A stretch of 64,000 bases of DNA, from positions 19,323,700 through 19,387,699 of the forward strand of contig OZ037768.1 in the NCBI GenBank assembly GCA_964035545.1, given 5' to 3'. Source of the DNA: Bugula neritina. Lineage: Eukaryota > Bryozoa > Gymnolaemata > Cheilostomatida > Bugulidae. Both the position numbers and the translations under genes were made by a program. Position 1 is the stretch's first letter. Each line of letters starts with the position of its first letter. Below, one piece after another: positions 1-14,100 of the stretch. Below the pieces are notes generated by a model that searched no databases, was not told the DNA's origin, and worked only from the letters and a program-made list of their open reading frames with translations.

Positions 1-701
1 GATAAGCTTCCACTGTATAAAACTGCTCATTTAAGTGCTCGTCTAAAAACAATTCTAACTCCTACTCTGCCTGTGTCGCATATGTTGATATGATACAATG
101 TTTCGCTGTTGTGACAATGAACATTTATAACTAACAAATAACCATATTATTAATGGTCTTCTCTCTGTACGAATACTTTATTATATTACCCACAATACCT
201 TTTCTCGTTTTTTCTCTTCTTCTACATACGTAAAATATAACAGTTTTGTCAACTACAACTCCACCAATTTTATCCTAATATTTAACATAAACAAGATGTC
301 ATCAGTCTCCAACTCAACAGCATAAATAACGGTGCTGGTACTTTATGACCAGTCATTTGAGCTTATAGGTTTTCAAAAGCCAATCAGAGACAGTTCTTTT
401 GAAAGAGAAATACTTTGACTTCGATTCATGTCCAAATGATGCGTTGTTTTATTGCTCAAACAGAAAGAAAGCTTATATACGGTAAACTTTAACAACAATG
501 TTAAATTATCAATATAAGGTAGTTTTTTATTTTTTATAATACTTCTCTGGCAGCTTAGAAGATAGTGCTCATAGTAAATATTATAACAGCACTGCATTTT
601 TGGATATGACTGCAGCCTCTTAAAAAATATTTATTTCATATATAATTTAAATGAACAGGTCTTCAGCTGAAGCTAAAGTTAATGCAGAAAAAGCCTAACA
701 G
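1..701. other. Intergenic DNA upstream of gene A
   Basis: No gene is recognised. From about 340 to 460 the sequence resembles 30465-30560, upstream of the fibrinogen-related pseudogene, so the duplicated unit probably begins near 340. The rest is AT-rich without a supported feature. Confidence 0.5.
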
Positions 702-830
702 ATATATTCCTTTGAGGAAAGAAATGCTTTCGTCAACTGTGAAAATCAATAGTAACAAATCAGCAGTTTTTCCAACTGAAAATTAGTTCATGGTAAGGGA
801 CAATGGTGTTCAAACATAGTTTATTCATTC
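702..830 (+). promoter_or_regulatory. Conserved 5' flank of fibrinogen-related gene A
   Basis: About 130 bp that align closely with 7962-8090 (gene B) and 30569-30690 (pseudogene), while the DNA further upstream diverges. It directly precedes the first coding exon in all three copies. It probably holds the core promoter and 5' UTR; no specific factor site or TATA box can be named with confidence. Confidence 0.4.
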
Positions 831-844
831 ATTCTGTTGAAATA

Positions 845-3800
845 ATGTATTTTTTCTTAATCAACCAAATATCATTGGTTATATTAACATGTCTGCCACT
901 CTTCACACTTCAGCAAGAATATGTAGTGTATCTCATTACAAATGGTGTAGAGATAGACAAGAAATCAAACTGGACCTCTTATGAAAGAGTTGCAGGTAAT
1001 GCAAAAAAACCATATTTAATTTGACCAAAAAATTTATAATTATCTAGAAAAAAATGAATTGTTAAAATAACTTTTGTATCATATTAGTATTCTCGAAAAT
1101 TTCTGATCAACTTAAGGCTTTCAGTACCACACCTATAACTGTTCCAAATTTATTTATTTTAGTCATATTATGTTATTGTATTTTATCTACTGTATAGATA
1201 AAAACTTTTTTATCAGACGTGATAAAATAAAAATGATAAGAGAAGGTATTCAACATTGCATAAGATATTTTATCTATATAATGATTTATTTTATTCATAT
1301 CATCTAAAAATAATTTTTTGGTGACATATCTATGCTTATAGCAACTTTTGCAGGTTTTCAACTTTATAAATTTGGAACAAATCTTTAATCTGTCAGCAAA
1401 TTTACACACATTCACACGCGTATAATTCTTTCACAAAGAGGTTTGGCTACTGAAGTGTAAACATTTTTCAACAAATACTTCAAGGCCAAAAATATTATGT
1501 ATTAGCTGTATTAAAATTTACTATAGCTATCTGCTGTGTGAATATCATACCATAACATTGCTTTTACTCTGCCTGCTATTTTAAAGTGAAAGCCATATAA
1601 TTTTAAATATTTATAGTCATGCAATTACAAAATAATAACAATTATGGAAAAACATCAAATGTGTTGTTTTTTCCAAGCACACACATGTACATTTTATTGT
1701 TATAAATAAAGGTTGTGATGGAACCTAATTTAAACGTATAATTACCTTTAATAAAAAATAAAAAAATTAGACTAAGCTCAAGTTGTTAGATTGTCAGTTG
1801 TGTATGTATATATGTAGCAGTTTGCTGATTTTATTGAGGAAAGCACCATGGCTGCTGATATACACGTTTTTTTTCATATTTTAAGACAGTCTACAATATG
1901 TAAGGTCAATTTAGTCTTTGTTGCATAATTTATGAAAATTATTCCTTTTGATGAAGTCTTATAATACGATAAAAATTGCCCACCCAGGCAATTGCCCACT
2001 CATCCCAAGTATAATAAATTATGCAACAGATTTTACTGCAGCATATATAACTAGACCCGGTATAAATAATTTACAAAGTTTTTGCCCACTAAAGAATTTT
2101 ATAGTATATTGAAAGCATCTGTACTCATTCACTCGGCTTTCCTTTTAAATTATGATGATCATACCTCATGATCAATGCTTTTCAGTTAATTAATTTGGTT
2201 TTAATTTATTCATAAAATAGCACCTGCAAAAAATTGAAAAACAGATTTTGAGTGCAAGATCGCGGTGCACTGTTCCACTCAAAATCTATGTTGTGGGCAG
2301 TTTTATACTTGACAAAACTCGTGTAAACGTTTTATCAGAAACAACATTTGGTTTAGATTTTGGTTATATCTACTTATTTGCACTTTAGTGCTATTTAATA
2401 CCGTGCATAGTTTTCAATTTAAGAATTTTGTCTATAAATATGTACAAGAAACAAATCTAGTTGCCGAAACTTTGGTATAACTTGCTCACTCACTTGGGTG
2501 ATATAAATGAAGACTGACTAACTACACATATTAATTCCAAGGCAATTAACCAACATTATTGCACTCTTTCTACCATTGTTGTAATTATCGAGCTATAGAC
2601 AATTCCTATAACATGTTAGAGAATGGCTTAGCCTGCTTATTACGCAGTAGGCTGAACCTTGAGACTGGTATATACTCAAATATTCTGCAGCATCAAAATA
2701 TAGTGAATATTCAATAATGAAGATATAAAAGCAAATTATAAACCTATGAAACTGTTTTTTAAGCATTTAAGGAAAAATATAATGGCCAGATATTTTCTTG
2801 TGAACATGAGAGATTAAATTTTTAGAGTAGAAATAGCCGCATAAATAGCTGAGTCTAAATTGTGGGACATATTAATTGTTTTTCCTTCTCCAAAGGTAAA
2901 AAACTTTCAATGTCTTGAAACTATATAAGATTATGTTGGAGTATTACCCATAATTATGTTTTGGGTCAAAGCTTGAATAAGAGCTGCTACCTGTTTTTCT
3001 TAGTAAATTATGTTTGTCCTCTGTAACATGCCAAAAATGAACTCTTGAGTTGACAAGAAAATGAAAATTCAAACTTATTGGAAAGGTCAAATTAATTATT
3101 TACACTCATGCTAATCATGCATGCTTGAAGCATACAAATAAGTAGTTGTTATTCAACAGTTAAACTTTGTAACAAGTTCTAAACTGAATTAAAATTCAGT
3201 TAATATTTACTGCTTGTTTTAGATGTTCGCTCATTGCCCGCATGCTCACACCTATGTCTGAAAGATAAGAAATGTGTTTCTACTCTGTATGATGTTTCCC
3301 TAAAAGATTGTCAACTCTTTTCTCACTGTTTACCATATGTCACTTCTGCACGTAGCAACACAGACTTAGTATACATAAGAAATTATGGTGGCAAAAGCAA
3401 ATACAAAGGTTAGTAAATACATGCATGGCTTTGGTACCTAATTTCTGTATTCTCAGCTTACTGAAGGGTTTTAGCTTTCACTGCTGTAAACTCAATTGCT
3501 GATATGATAACTATGTAAAACAGCAGTATATTCAGCAAAAGTCATGAACATATAATAAGGAGCTTTGGTAAAATACAAATGTGCAAAAAGAAATGTGATC
3601 TTGTATTTAAATGAGAGGTAAATTTAACTATTGATAATGTGCCTCCAAATAGAGCAGCAAATTTATCTTTTGAATAGCATAGATCATTACTTATATATGT
3701 AAAATTTGATATACAGTTAAGAGATGTTAGCAATAAAACAACTATATGCATGCTCAGCTTTTGCATGAGAGGGCATTTTTGATAGATATAAAGAATGAAA

Positions 3801-5553
3801 ACTACCAAATGACGAAGATTTCTGTCATGAGATAGTAAACATTATTTAACCTTTTTATATCAATTATTAATTATTAATTTCTGAAATGATGGCTACTATT
3901 GTTATAAATAAAATATTGAAATTATACAGTGTCACAAATTTTTCCAAAGTGTATTATTTCTTTACAGATTTAACAGTTATTATACATAATAGATGTTGGT
4001 GTTATATTGATTTTTTCAGGTAGAATAATAAAATATAGTTCACACAGTTGTATATAAATTATTAATGCATATGTGCTCTTAATAAAAAACTAACAACTTA
4101 TTTGCTAGAAAACATGTTATAATATGTAATATTCAACCTGCAGCAAAAATAAATTTCCTTAGCCCAAAAATGAGATTTTATTCACACAAGTTTTACAGCT
4201 ACCAGAATATGTTTGTTCTGTAACACATCCTGTCTGTATATTATATAAATAATATATGAGAAATGGAATTAGTCTCATAAACTATGGTCTATTTGTTAAT
4301 CTTAATTAATGTCATTAACTTTTTACCTCATTGGTTATAAATAAATGCAGCTTATAGACGTGTCCTGTTATTAACTGCACTATTTCAGCAAACAAATCTA
4401 TTGCAGGCAAATCAATTTAGCTTATATATAAGCTATAAATGCTTGTAAGCTGGACATTGGCCTAACAATATAAATAGTGTGTTATGGTCACTATATAACC
4501 AGTAACGTACTATGGGTAGAGCCTTATTTAAGTGATAATTAGTTATAAAATTATCCTTCACAATTTCTTTTATGTTGTAGTATAAAATAAAATCAAAAAT
4601 GGTTTGAAGTAATTTTGTAAATTGGTACACATTTTTGAATATTTTTACTAACATATTGTTTGATTCATTATAGTTTTTACATTGCTAGCTATGGCATCAG
4701 TCTAGACTTATGGCAATAATAAAGTACCAATAAAATGAAACGTATATGGCTGTGCTACATGAATATTGATCAATTTGAACCGATTAATTTTAATTGTTAA
4801 CAAATTATCCCATCAGATTGTCAAGAAGCATTTGAGTCTGGAGAGAGATGTCCTGGTGTCTACACACTGAGAGATCCAGATACTTCTATGGAGTTTGATG
4901 TATACTGTGAGTTTGACAATGAACATGGCTGGACTGTAATACAGAGAAGACTGGATGGTTCTGTTGACTTCTACAGAGGTTGGGATGATTATGTGGCTGG
5001 ATTTGGTTACGTGACAGGAGAACACTGGCTGGGTTAGTACATATAATTTATATGAGAATCACTATATAACCTTGTCTGTCAGTTACAAAAGAAATTAATA
5101 AATAATCTAGTTTTAAGCTCTCAATATGCACTACACACCTATAGGCCTATCTCTGCATTGTCCTGTTCAGATAGCTGGAAGCTCTGAATATGCACTATTA
5201 CAGTTTACAAAACTTTTTTACAATAACTATAAGTTAATTTTTGCTGCCAAACTTAAGGACAAGCATTCACCCATACGTACTATGGTACTAATATTATAAG
5301 CAACAGCTCTATATACAGTAGGTATACTGTGGTCACAAAATTACCACATTTCATTATTCACTGTTATATCAACTTAGGTTTGGAGTACATCAACTACTTG
5401 ACTGCCACCAATAGAAAGTTGAGTATCTATCTGGAAGATCATGTGGGAGAAGTGAGACATGCTAACTATTCCACTTTCTACATTAGTGACAGCTCTACCA
5501 ATTATGCTCTAACTGTGAGAAAACAGATTTTCTATTTTAATAAATATAAACAA

Positions 5554-5586
<33 letters not shown>

Positions 5587-6701
5587 CGCACACACAAGGT
5601 TATATAATATATAATATATAATATATAATATATAACATATTATATATTATAATATATAATATATAATATATATACAACTTTTTTTTAGTTTTCAGTATAC
5701 AGTGGAGATGCAGGAAACTCTTTTGCACTCGTTGGTCAACCGTTCACTACTAAAGACAAGGATAATGATTTAAATGCTAATCAAAACTGTGCTGAGATGA
5801 GTCATGGTGAGAAACATTCATGATATATAAATGTTATGTATAGCTAGCTTAGAAGTTAAACAAATACTTCAAGATTCTTATTAACAAAAATATGATCTAT
5901 ATCATAACTGTTTTTAAAAATCATTCCTTCAAATACAGGTGTCATTTTCTTTTGCTGTAATACTTCAATTTCTTGAATAATTGTTGCTTGAACTTAATTT
6001 TAGGTTTCTGTCACTAAATTTCATACTTATATTTGTTTAGATTTTGTCGACCTAATTTTTGTCTGGGTTTTTAATGTTGCTTTGTGGTTTGTGTATCTCA
6101 ATATTATAATCCAATAAATGATTCACTGGTTGTTGATAGCTTCTACTGTCGCCTATAGCTGCTTAGGTATACGTACTCACATTCAATTGGCAGTTTGCTT
6201 TGTTTTTGCAGCTGATGATTTGGTTTGGTTGCTAGTATAATATGGGGTATTTTTATTGCTTGTTCATTGTCTGCTTTATAATATTAAGAACATGCAACTA
6301 TAATAACTAACTTTTAAATTTTTCTGATGAAGTGTTTTTTAATAAATTATTTATTTATACTTCAAAAGGAAAGTTTTTGTTAGTTATGTAGTTACATGTG
6401 GACTAGAAGGAGGGTATAGTTGTGTTGTATTTATCTGTAGGTTTTTGCAGTTAATATGTAGTCTTCCACGATATATAAGTAAAATAGTTATGCACGTTAG
6501 ATAGGCATAATTTGACAGTTCAATGATATTTCAGGAGCCTGGTGGTATGGAAATTGTCATTCCTCCAACTTGAATGGTGACTGGTACCCAGCGAGTTCAT
6601 TGGATGCGGACAATGCACCAAGTTGTATAGGAGTTGTCTGGAGAGATTGGAGAGGATTTGAATATTCATTGAAAGCAACAACAATGAAAGTTACTAGATA
6701 A
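845..6701 (+). CDS. Secreted PAN/fibrinogen-related protein, gene A (six exons)
   Basis: Exons read as 845-995, 3223-3408, 4817-5032, 5378-5514, 5689-5806 and 6535-6701, all with GT/AG borders and joining in frame to 324 residues. Residues 1-24 form a signal peptide (start MYFFLINQ). Residues 51-112 (exon 2) have Cys spacing like a PAN/Apple domain. Residues 113-324 are a complete fibrinogen C-terminal domain with the conserved DCQEAFESG start, [14 protein letters not shown] and a D-x-D-N-D calcium loop near residues 253-257. An upstream in-frame ATG at 803 exists, but its equivalent is lost in gene B, so the conserved ATG at 845 is preferred. Such proteins are secreted lectin-like recognition or adhesion molecules (family knowledge); the ligand is unknown. 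It is the most upstream member of a four-gene cluster and has no visible lesion. Confidence 0.87.
5554..5672. repeat. (CA)n followed by (TA)-rich microsatellite in intron 4 of gene A
   Basis: A CA run with a few CG steps from 5554 to 5596 is followed by TA-rich repeats to 5672. It ends just before the exon 5 acceptor at 5688, so it takes the place of the usual polypyrimidine surroundings. Confidence 0.9.
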
Positions 6702-7136
6702 TAATTGCACCTTTTTGATAACAGAATGTGCATTAAAATTTGTTCAATGTTTTAGTTTTCAGTTTGAAAATTTCTAACTTTTCTGATAATATATAAGAGA
6801 TGAACATGTGCAGTCAATACAGTAAAATTGCATGCAGAGTTTTATGCATTTTTGAAACTTTTAATGGTCAATTAGCTGTATCTACAATGCAATGTACACA
6901 TAGCATCGGTTTCAGTAGAACAAGCTGCAGTAAGCTTTTTTTTCAAAATACTTTATTTTCATTAATGCTTAGTGCACTCTATTGTAATTTTCTTTGTCCT
7001 ATTTTCAAATAATTGTTAGAAGTTATCTTGTATCATCAATATGTCCTTTCAACTAATTTTTGATAAACATTATGTGATCTCGGTTGTGTAAACTAGATGT
7101 AGTAAACAGTATAAGTCAGTGTGTAGTTTTCTGACC

Positions 7137-7142
7137 AATAAA
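7137..7142 (+). terminator. Polyadenylation signal AATAAA of gene A
   Basis: AATAAA lies about 440 bp after the gene A stop codon. It is in the same sequence context, and at the same distance, as AATAAA at 20293-20298 after gene B. Conservation in both paralogues supports a 3' UTR of about 440 nt. Confidence 0.55.
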
Positions 7143-7327
7143 TGTAGTAATGCAAAAGTAATCAGTTAATGGTCAACTGCATGTGGCTCATCATTTTCTC
7201 TCTGCAAAGCAAATGAAGTAGCATATAAAAACTAGGCAAGCAGTAAAGTTAAATGGAAATATCATTTCATATATACATGTATATAGCTACTAAATTCCTT
7301 GCAGACAAAGCACTGTATATACATATA

Positions 7328-7370
7328 CATGTGTGTGCGTGTGTGCGTGTGTGCGTGTGTGTGTGTGTCC
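7328..7370. repeat. (TG)n microsatellite
   Basis: A run of TG with interspersed CG steps in the A-B intergenic region. Confidence 0.85.
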
Positions 7371-7539
7371 TAGCTCATTACTGCCATCGATTTTAACACA
7401 TTTGGACCCGCAAGCAGAAAATTCGGCCCTACGCTAAAGAAAAGCATAAAACTGATAATCCTTTACAATTACGCGTTACCTAAAATCATACCACGACATA
7501 CAGAGCTTGAGATTTCTGTTTACAAAATACCAGCAGTGA

Positions 7540-7825
7540 ATATTGTTATATAGCTGCTGCAATCTGCACATTGAACCACAGGATGCCAAATCTCCTATAT
7601 TGTAGATAGTTTTTCAAGTGGAAATACTGAGCAGGAGCATTATTGCAATGATTGTGCAATAAAATAATTTTACCCAGATTGACTTTCTCTCGTATTGTTG
7701 AGCCAGAATAGCTCCTTTATACTGTTTTCAAGTCTAGCATGTACTCTCCAGCTGTTAGACTACGTTCTATGTCTGCTTTATGTGTGCTATTCTCACACAA
7801 GTAGCAGAGTATTGATTGTAGTTTG
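7540..7825. repeat. Duplicated intergenic block, copy 1
   Basis: This block downstream of gene A is closely repeated at 21765-22060 downstream of gene B. It shows that the duplication that made A and B included the 3' intergenic DNA, not only the genes. No coding potential is evident. Confidence 0.7.
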
Positions 7826-7961
7826 CACTCAAATCTTGGTGCTAAAATTGGAATGAAATAAACAATTTTTAAATTGTGTTAAATTATGTTAAACAAATTT
7901 ATTGAGAGTTTATATAAGTTAATAGACCTTTTTTTTCAATGCTCCTCATTTCCAATAAACA

Positions 7962-8090
7962 GATATATTCCTTTGAGGAAAAACAATGCTTTTGTCACGT
8001 GTGAAAATCAATAGTGTAACATATTAGCAGTTTTTACGACTGACAATTATTTCACAGTAAGAGACACTGGTGTTTAAACATAATTTGTTT
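7962..8090 (+). promoter_or_regulatory. Conserved 5' flank of gene B
   Basis: Second copy of the block at 702-830. It carries small differences, including loss of the upstream in-frame ATG seen in gene A (CTGGTG here against ATGGTG there). Confidence 0.4.
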
Positions 8091-8108
8091 ATTCGTTGCC
8101 TTGAAATG

Positions 8109-11100
8109 ATGTACTTTTTCATAATCCATCAAACGTTCTTGGTTATAACGTGTCTACCACTCTTCACCCTTCAGCAAGAATCTGCAGTGTATCTCATTAC
8201 AGCTGGAATAGAAATAAAAAAGAATTCAAACTGGACTTCTTATGAAAAAGTTACAGGTAATCCAAAGAAACCATATTAAATGTCAGCAATAAGTTTAAGA
8301 TTATCTAGATCCAAAAAATGAAATGCTCGCAAACAATTTTTACATATTAGTTTTATCAAAAGTTTTTTATCAACTGAAGGCTTTCAGCATCACATCTACT
8401 GTTTCAAATTTGTTTATTATGATCACATTATATATTGTTAATTATTGTATTTTACCTACTGTATAAGAATTCTTCTATAAATTGTGATAAAATAAAAACG
8501 TTAAGATTGAAAATGTAAAATAATTGCCACCACTGGGAATCGAACCCGAGTCCTCTGGCTTGCAAGCAAGTGTGCTACCATTACACCACGGAGGCTACTG
8601 GGTAATCACAACACTACAGAAAAGGCATTCAAAATTGCATTAAATTTTGTATCTATATAATGATTTGTTTTCATACCATCTAGAAATAAGTTTCCGGTGA
8701 CATATTATCTATGCTTAGCAAATTTTGCAGATCTACAACTTTTTAAATTTGAAACGAAATCTTTATTAATCGGATCATCAAATTTACACACATTTACAGG
8801 TGTATAATTCATTCACAAAAAAGCTTGGCTCTACTGAAGTGTAAAAAATTTCCCCCAAAAACTCTATAAGACCAAAAATATTATTTTGTATGAGCTGTAT
8901 TAACATTTACTAACTAACTGCTGTGTGAATATCATACCATACCTTTGCTCTCACTTCAATTGCTATTTCAAATTGCATGGAAGCCATATAATTTTAAATG
9001 ATTAGTGCAATTACAAAATAATAACAAATGAGAAAACATCAAATGCGATGTTTTTTCTAAGCACACACACATGTACATTTCATTGTTATAAATAAAGGTT
9101 GTGGTGGAACCTAATTTAAACGTATAATTATCTTATCAAGAAGAAATAAAAATTAAATCAAGCGCAAGTTGTTTATAGATTGTCAGTTGTTAGGCTATAT
9201 ATTCATGTATATGTAGTGGTTTGCTGAATTTATTGAGGAAAGCATCATGGCTGCTAATATATTTTTTTATAATTTAAGACAGTCTGCAAAAATTAAGGTT
9301 AGTGTAGTTTTTGCTGCATAATTTATGAACATTATGCTCTTGGATGAATTCTTATAATACAATAAAAATTACCGGGCAGTTGTCTATTCATCCAAAGTAT
9401 AATAAATTGTACAACAGATTTTATAGTATAGTTATATAACTGGACCCTGTAAATTATTTATTAAACTTTTGCCCACCAAGGGATTTTTGTAGTATATTGA
9501 AAGCATCTGTACTCATTCACTTGGCTTTCCTTTTTGATTATGGTGATTATACTTCATGATTTATGCTTTTCAGGAAATTAATTAGTTTTGTTTTATTCAT
9601 AAAAAGCACTTGACAAATGTTGAAAAGTTTAAATTTTGAGTGCAAAAGTTAGGTAAAAATTGGTAAACTGGGTAAAAATTGTGTAAAAGTTTCATCTGAC
9701 GCAACATTTGGTTTAGACTTTAGTTATATCTGCATGCTTATTTACACTTGGGTACTATATCTAATATGCGGTGAATATAGTTTTAAATTTATGAATTTTG
9801 TCTATAAATCTGTACAAAATACAAACCTTATAGCTGCTGAAACTTTGGTATAATTTGCTCACTCACTTGGGTGATATAAATTAATAAAGACTGACTATAT
9901 AACTACAGACAAGAATTCCAAGGCATATATCCAACATTATTGCACTCTTTCTGCTATGGTTGTAATTATCTAATTAATTTTGATAACATCATGGACAATG
10001 ACTTAGCCTAGGCTCATCATGCAGTTAAAGGCTGAACCTTTAGACTGGTACATACTCAAATATCCTGAAGCATCAAATTTATGGGTTTGAGAGTTAATAA
10101 TGAGAGTGTAAGAGCAAATTATAAACTTATGAGAGAGTGTTTTAAGCATTTGAGGAAGAATATAATGACTGTATGCTTCCTTTAGAGCATATTATGAGAT
10201 TTAATTTTTTTTTCGTGAAAGTATAGCCGCATTAATAGCTAAATCAAAACTGTGGGACATATTAATTGTCTTTATTTCTCCAAGAGCATAGAAAACTTTT
10301 AATATTTTGTAAATATGAGTGTTGGAGTATTATTCATTATAGAATTATATTACTTCTTGTCAAAACTTGAAATAGAGCTGCTACCTGTTGTTTTTAGTGA
10401 GTTATGTTTGCCTTCTGCAACATGTTAAAAGACAAACTCTTGATTTAACAACAAGATGCATGCATTAAATCTTTATTTGAAATTTTTAACTTATAATTAC
10501 TTACATTTATACAAATAATGCCTTAAGCTTATAAATAAGTAGCTGTTACCCAACATTTAAAATCAGTAACAATTTATAACTTAAATTAGGCTAATAATAA
10601 GTTAATATTACTTGCTGTCTGTTTTCAGATGTTTCCTCTTTGACTGTATGCTCACACCTATGTCTGGAAGATAAAAAATGTGTTTCAACTCTGTACAATG
10701 TTTCCCTACAAGATTGTCAGCTCTTTTCTTACTGTTTATCAGATGTCACTTCTACACGCAGCAATACTGACTTAGTTTACATGAGAATTTATGGTGGGAC
10801 AAGTAAATACAAAGGTTAGTAAATACAGTTTTGGTACCTTATAACTTTTGTATTCTCAGAATGCTGAGAAGTTACAGCTGTCACTGCTACAAACTCAATT
10901 GCTGACATGATAGCTATGTGAAACAGCTGTATTCAGCAAAAATCATAAACGTATAAGGAATTTTGGTAAAATATAGATGTGCAAATTAAAATAGGATATT
11001 TTATTGAAATGACAGATAGATTTACATATTGATCATGTGACTCACAATGGAACAGCATTTTTTTCTTTTGACTAGCATGAATAGATTACTATAACATATA

Positions 11101-14100
11101 TATAGAATTTGATGTGTGCAGTTAAGAACTTTTGGTAATAATGCAATTAAATGATCAGCTTCGAGAGGACATTTGTGATAAATAATTAATGAAAACTACG
11201 AAATGAGTAAAAATTCTGTCTTTTTTTAGTATAGATGGTACACATTATTTGCCCTTTTTAAACTAAAAAATATTTACTAACCTGAAGCAATTGCTATTGT
11301 TATAAAATAAAATATTAGACTAAATTTATGCAATGGGGCAATTAATCATTTCAAAGTGTATTATTTCTTTACAGACTTAACACCACAATATATATACACA
11401 TTGGTTATTATTGATTTTTCTAGGCAGAATACGTAAAACAGTTCATACAGTTGTATATTCATTATTAATGCATGTGTCCATAACAAAAAAACAACAACCC
11501 TGCTAGGAACCGTCATAATCCTAAATATTAAATATAGGAAGATAAATTTCCTTAGCCCAAAAATGAGATTTTATTTACTCAAGCAGTGTATAGCGATCAG
11601 GATGTTCTTTCTGTAACACATCCTGTTTGTATATATAAATAATAATAATTGAGAACTGGAATTGGATTCATAAACTATCCATAGTTAGTTTGTTAATCTT
11701 GATGTCAATAATTTTTTACCTTATTTGCTAGCAAAAGAATTGGTTTTGGAGATGAGCTGCGCAAATGGGGAAGGGGAGGGGAGGGGAGTAATGTTATGTT
11801 TGCCCAGTAGACCCTGTAATGTGTAATGTGCAATGGTTAGCACACCTACTTGCTAGCCAAGGGGGTCTCGGATTCAAACCCTGGTGGGGACAAACTTATT
11901 TTATAAGTGCTATAGAGCTATAAGTAATGCAGCCACATACATAACAGTATGATGTAGAGCCAATCAATGGTAATACAATATTGAGTTTTCTTCGTAATAT
12001 ATTTTTCATTGTAATATGATTTAAAATCTAAAAATTGTTTAAAAGCAACTTTGTGAATTGGAGGACATTCTTGCATAACTTGATCAACGTTATAGTGTTA
12101 CCACTTATGGCGTCGGTCAAGACTTACTGCTTTAAGCAAGTACCAATACAACTAAACATACAGCAGTGCTAGACAAATATTGATTTCTTTAAATCAATTT
12201 ATTCTAATTATTAAGTTATTAGAACATTCTTTCATCAGATTGTCAAGAAGCATTTGAGTCTGGAGAGAGATGTCCAGGTGTCTACACACTAAGAGATCTG
12301 GCTACTTCTATGGAGTTTGATGTATACTGTGAGTTTGACAGTGAACATGGCTGGACTGTAATACAGAGAAGACTGGATGGTTCTGTTGACTTCTACAGAG
12401 GTTGGGATGATTATGTGGGAGGATTTGGTAACCTGTCAGAAGAACATTGGCTGGGTTAGTCATCATGAAAATCACTATAACCTCGTTCACCAGAACTTTT
12501 AAAATAAAAATTAATAAATAATCTAGTTTAAAGCTGTTAATATACACTAAACAACTACACACTTACACACCTATATCTCCGATCTGTCCTGTTCAGGTAG
12601 CAGAAATTTCTAATTATATGCACTGTTACAGTTAAAAATATTTGTTTATTATTATAACTAAATTAATTTCAGTTGCCAAAACGTGCACAAACATTTGTCA
12701 ATACATACTACTGCTACTATCATAAGCAACAGCTCTACAGTAGGTACTCTGTTTACGAAGATTATTACTTTCTACATAGGTATAGTGTTATATAAACTTA
12801 GGTTTGAAGTACATCAACTACTTGACTGCCACCAATAGACAGCTGAGCATTTGTCTGGAAGATCATGTGGGAGAAGTGAGACATGCTAACTATTCCACTT
12901 TCTTCATTAGTGACAACTCAACCGATTATGTGTTAACTGTAAGAAAACATATTTTCTATTTTAATAAATATAAATGAATATAATTATACTCATATATATA
13001 TATAAATACATATATATACTTATATATATATATATATATAAACATATGTTTTTAGTTTTCAGGATACAGTGGAGATGCAGGAGACTCTTTTGCACGCGTT
13101 GGTCAACCGTTCACTACTAAAGACAAGGATAATGATAGAAAATCTGATCAGAACTGTGCTGAGTTGAATCTTGGTAAGACACATATATGATATATAATGG
13201 TAGCTAGCTGTTAGCTTACACAAACACTTCAAGCTTTTTATCAATCAAAATATGATGTATATTATAACTTTTTGTAAAAATCATTTTTGCAAGTACAGGT
13301 TGCATTTTTGGTATTGGTGTCATATGATTGCGCTTGCTTAAATATTTTTTCGTTTGAGCTAAACTTTAGGTTTCTTTCAGTTAAATTTCATACCTCTTTG
13401 TTTAGTTTTTGTTGATCTAGAGTTTCTCTGTGCTTAAATGATGCTCTGCGGTTTGTGTAGCTCAATATAAACCAATAAATAGTTCAGTATGGTTGTTGAT
13501 AGCGTCTACTGTAGTTATATATAGTATACAATTCCACTAACTTAGCAATTTACTTTCAATTGATGGCTTGCTTTGTTTTTGCAGCTGTCTTTCTGCTGAT
13601 GATGTGGTTTTATTGCTTTCGTTGCTATGGAATTTTTTCATTGCTTCTTTATTGTGTTCCTTATATTAGGCATGTGATTTATATAACCGACTTTTAACCC
13701 CCTAGACACACTTTGCCATACTGTAGGCCGTAATGTAAATTGCCAGCCATTTTTAATGTATCTGGGCAGAAGTTTTCATAGTCCGCTATTGGGTACTATC
13801 TATGGCACCTCATTGGACATTTATACCCAATGAGTTGTTGCGGACGTCTTTTTGTCCAATAGCAAAACGATGCAAATGTTGAATCAAACAGTATTTGTTC
13901 CTGACGTTACCGTCGTAATAATATGTCGACTAACCTTAAGTAGCGCTAAGCATAGACTGCCTCGCAGGTTTCCTCTCCACTCTCGCGTGACCTCGTACAC
14001 CAAATACCGAGTCCACCTCTTACACCTTCTCACCAAGTCACTGTTACCCCTTTTTTTTTTGGGTGCTTCCACACCACTCTACAACAAAACCAGCAGACAA

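Noticed and set aside
8526-8595. Functional tRNA-Cys gene
   Set aside because: Anticodon stem does not pair properly and the segment is a recent insertion absent from gene A; kept as tRNA-like repeat.
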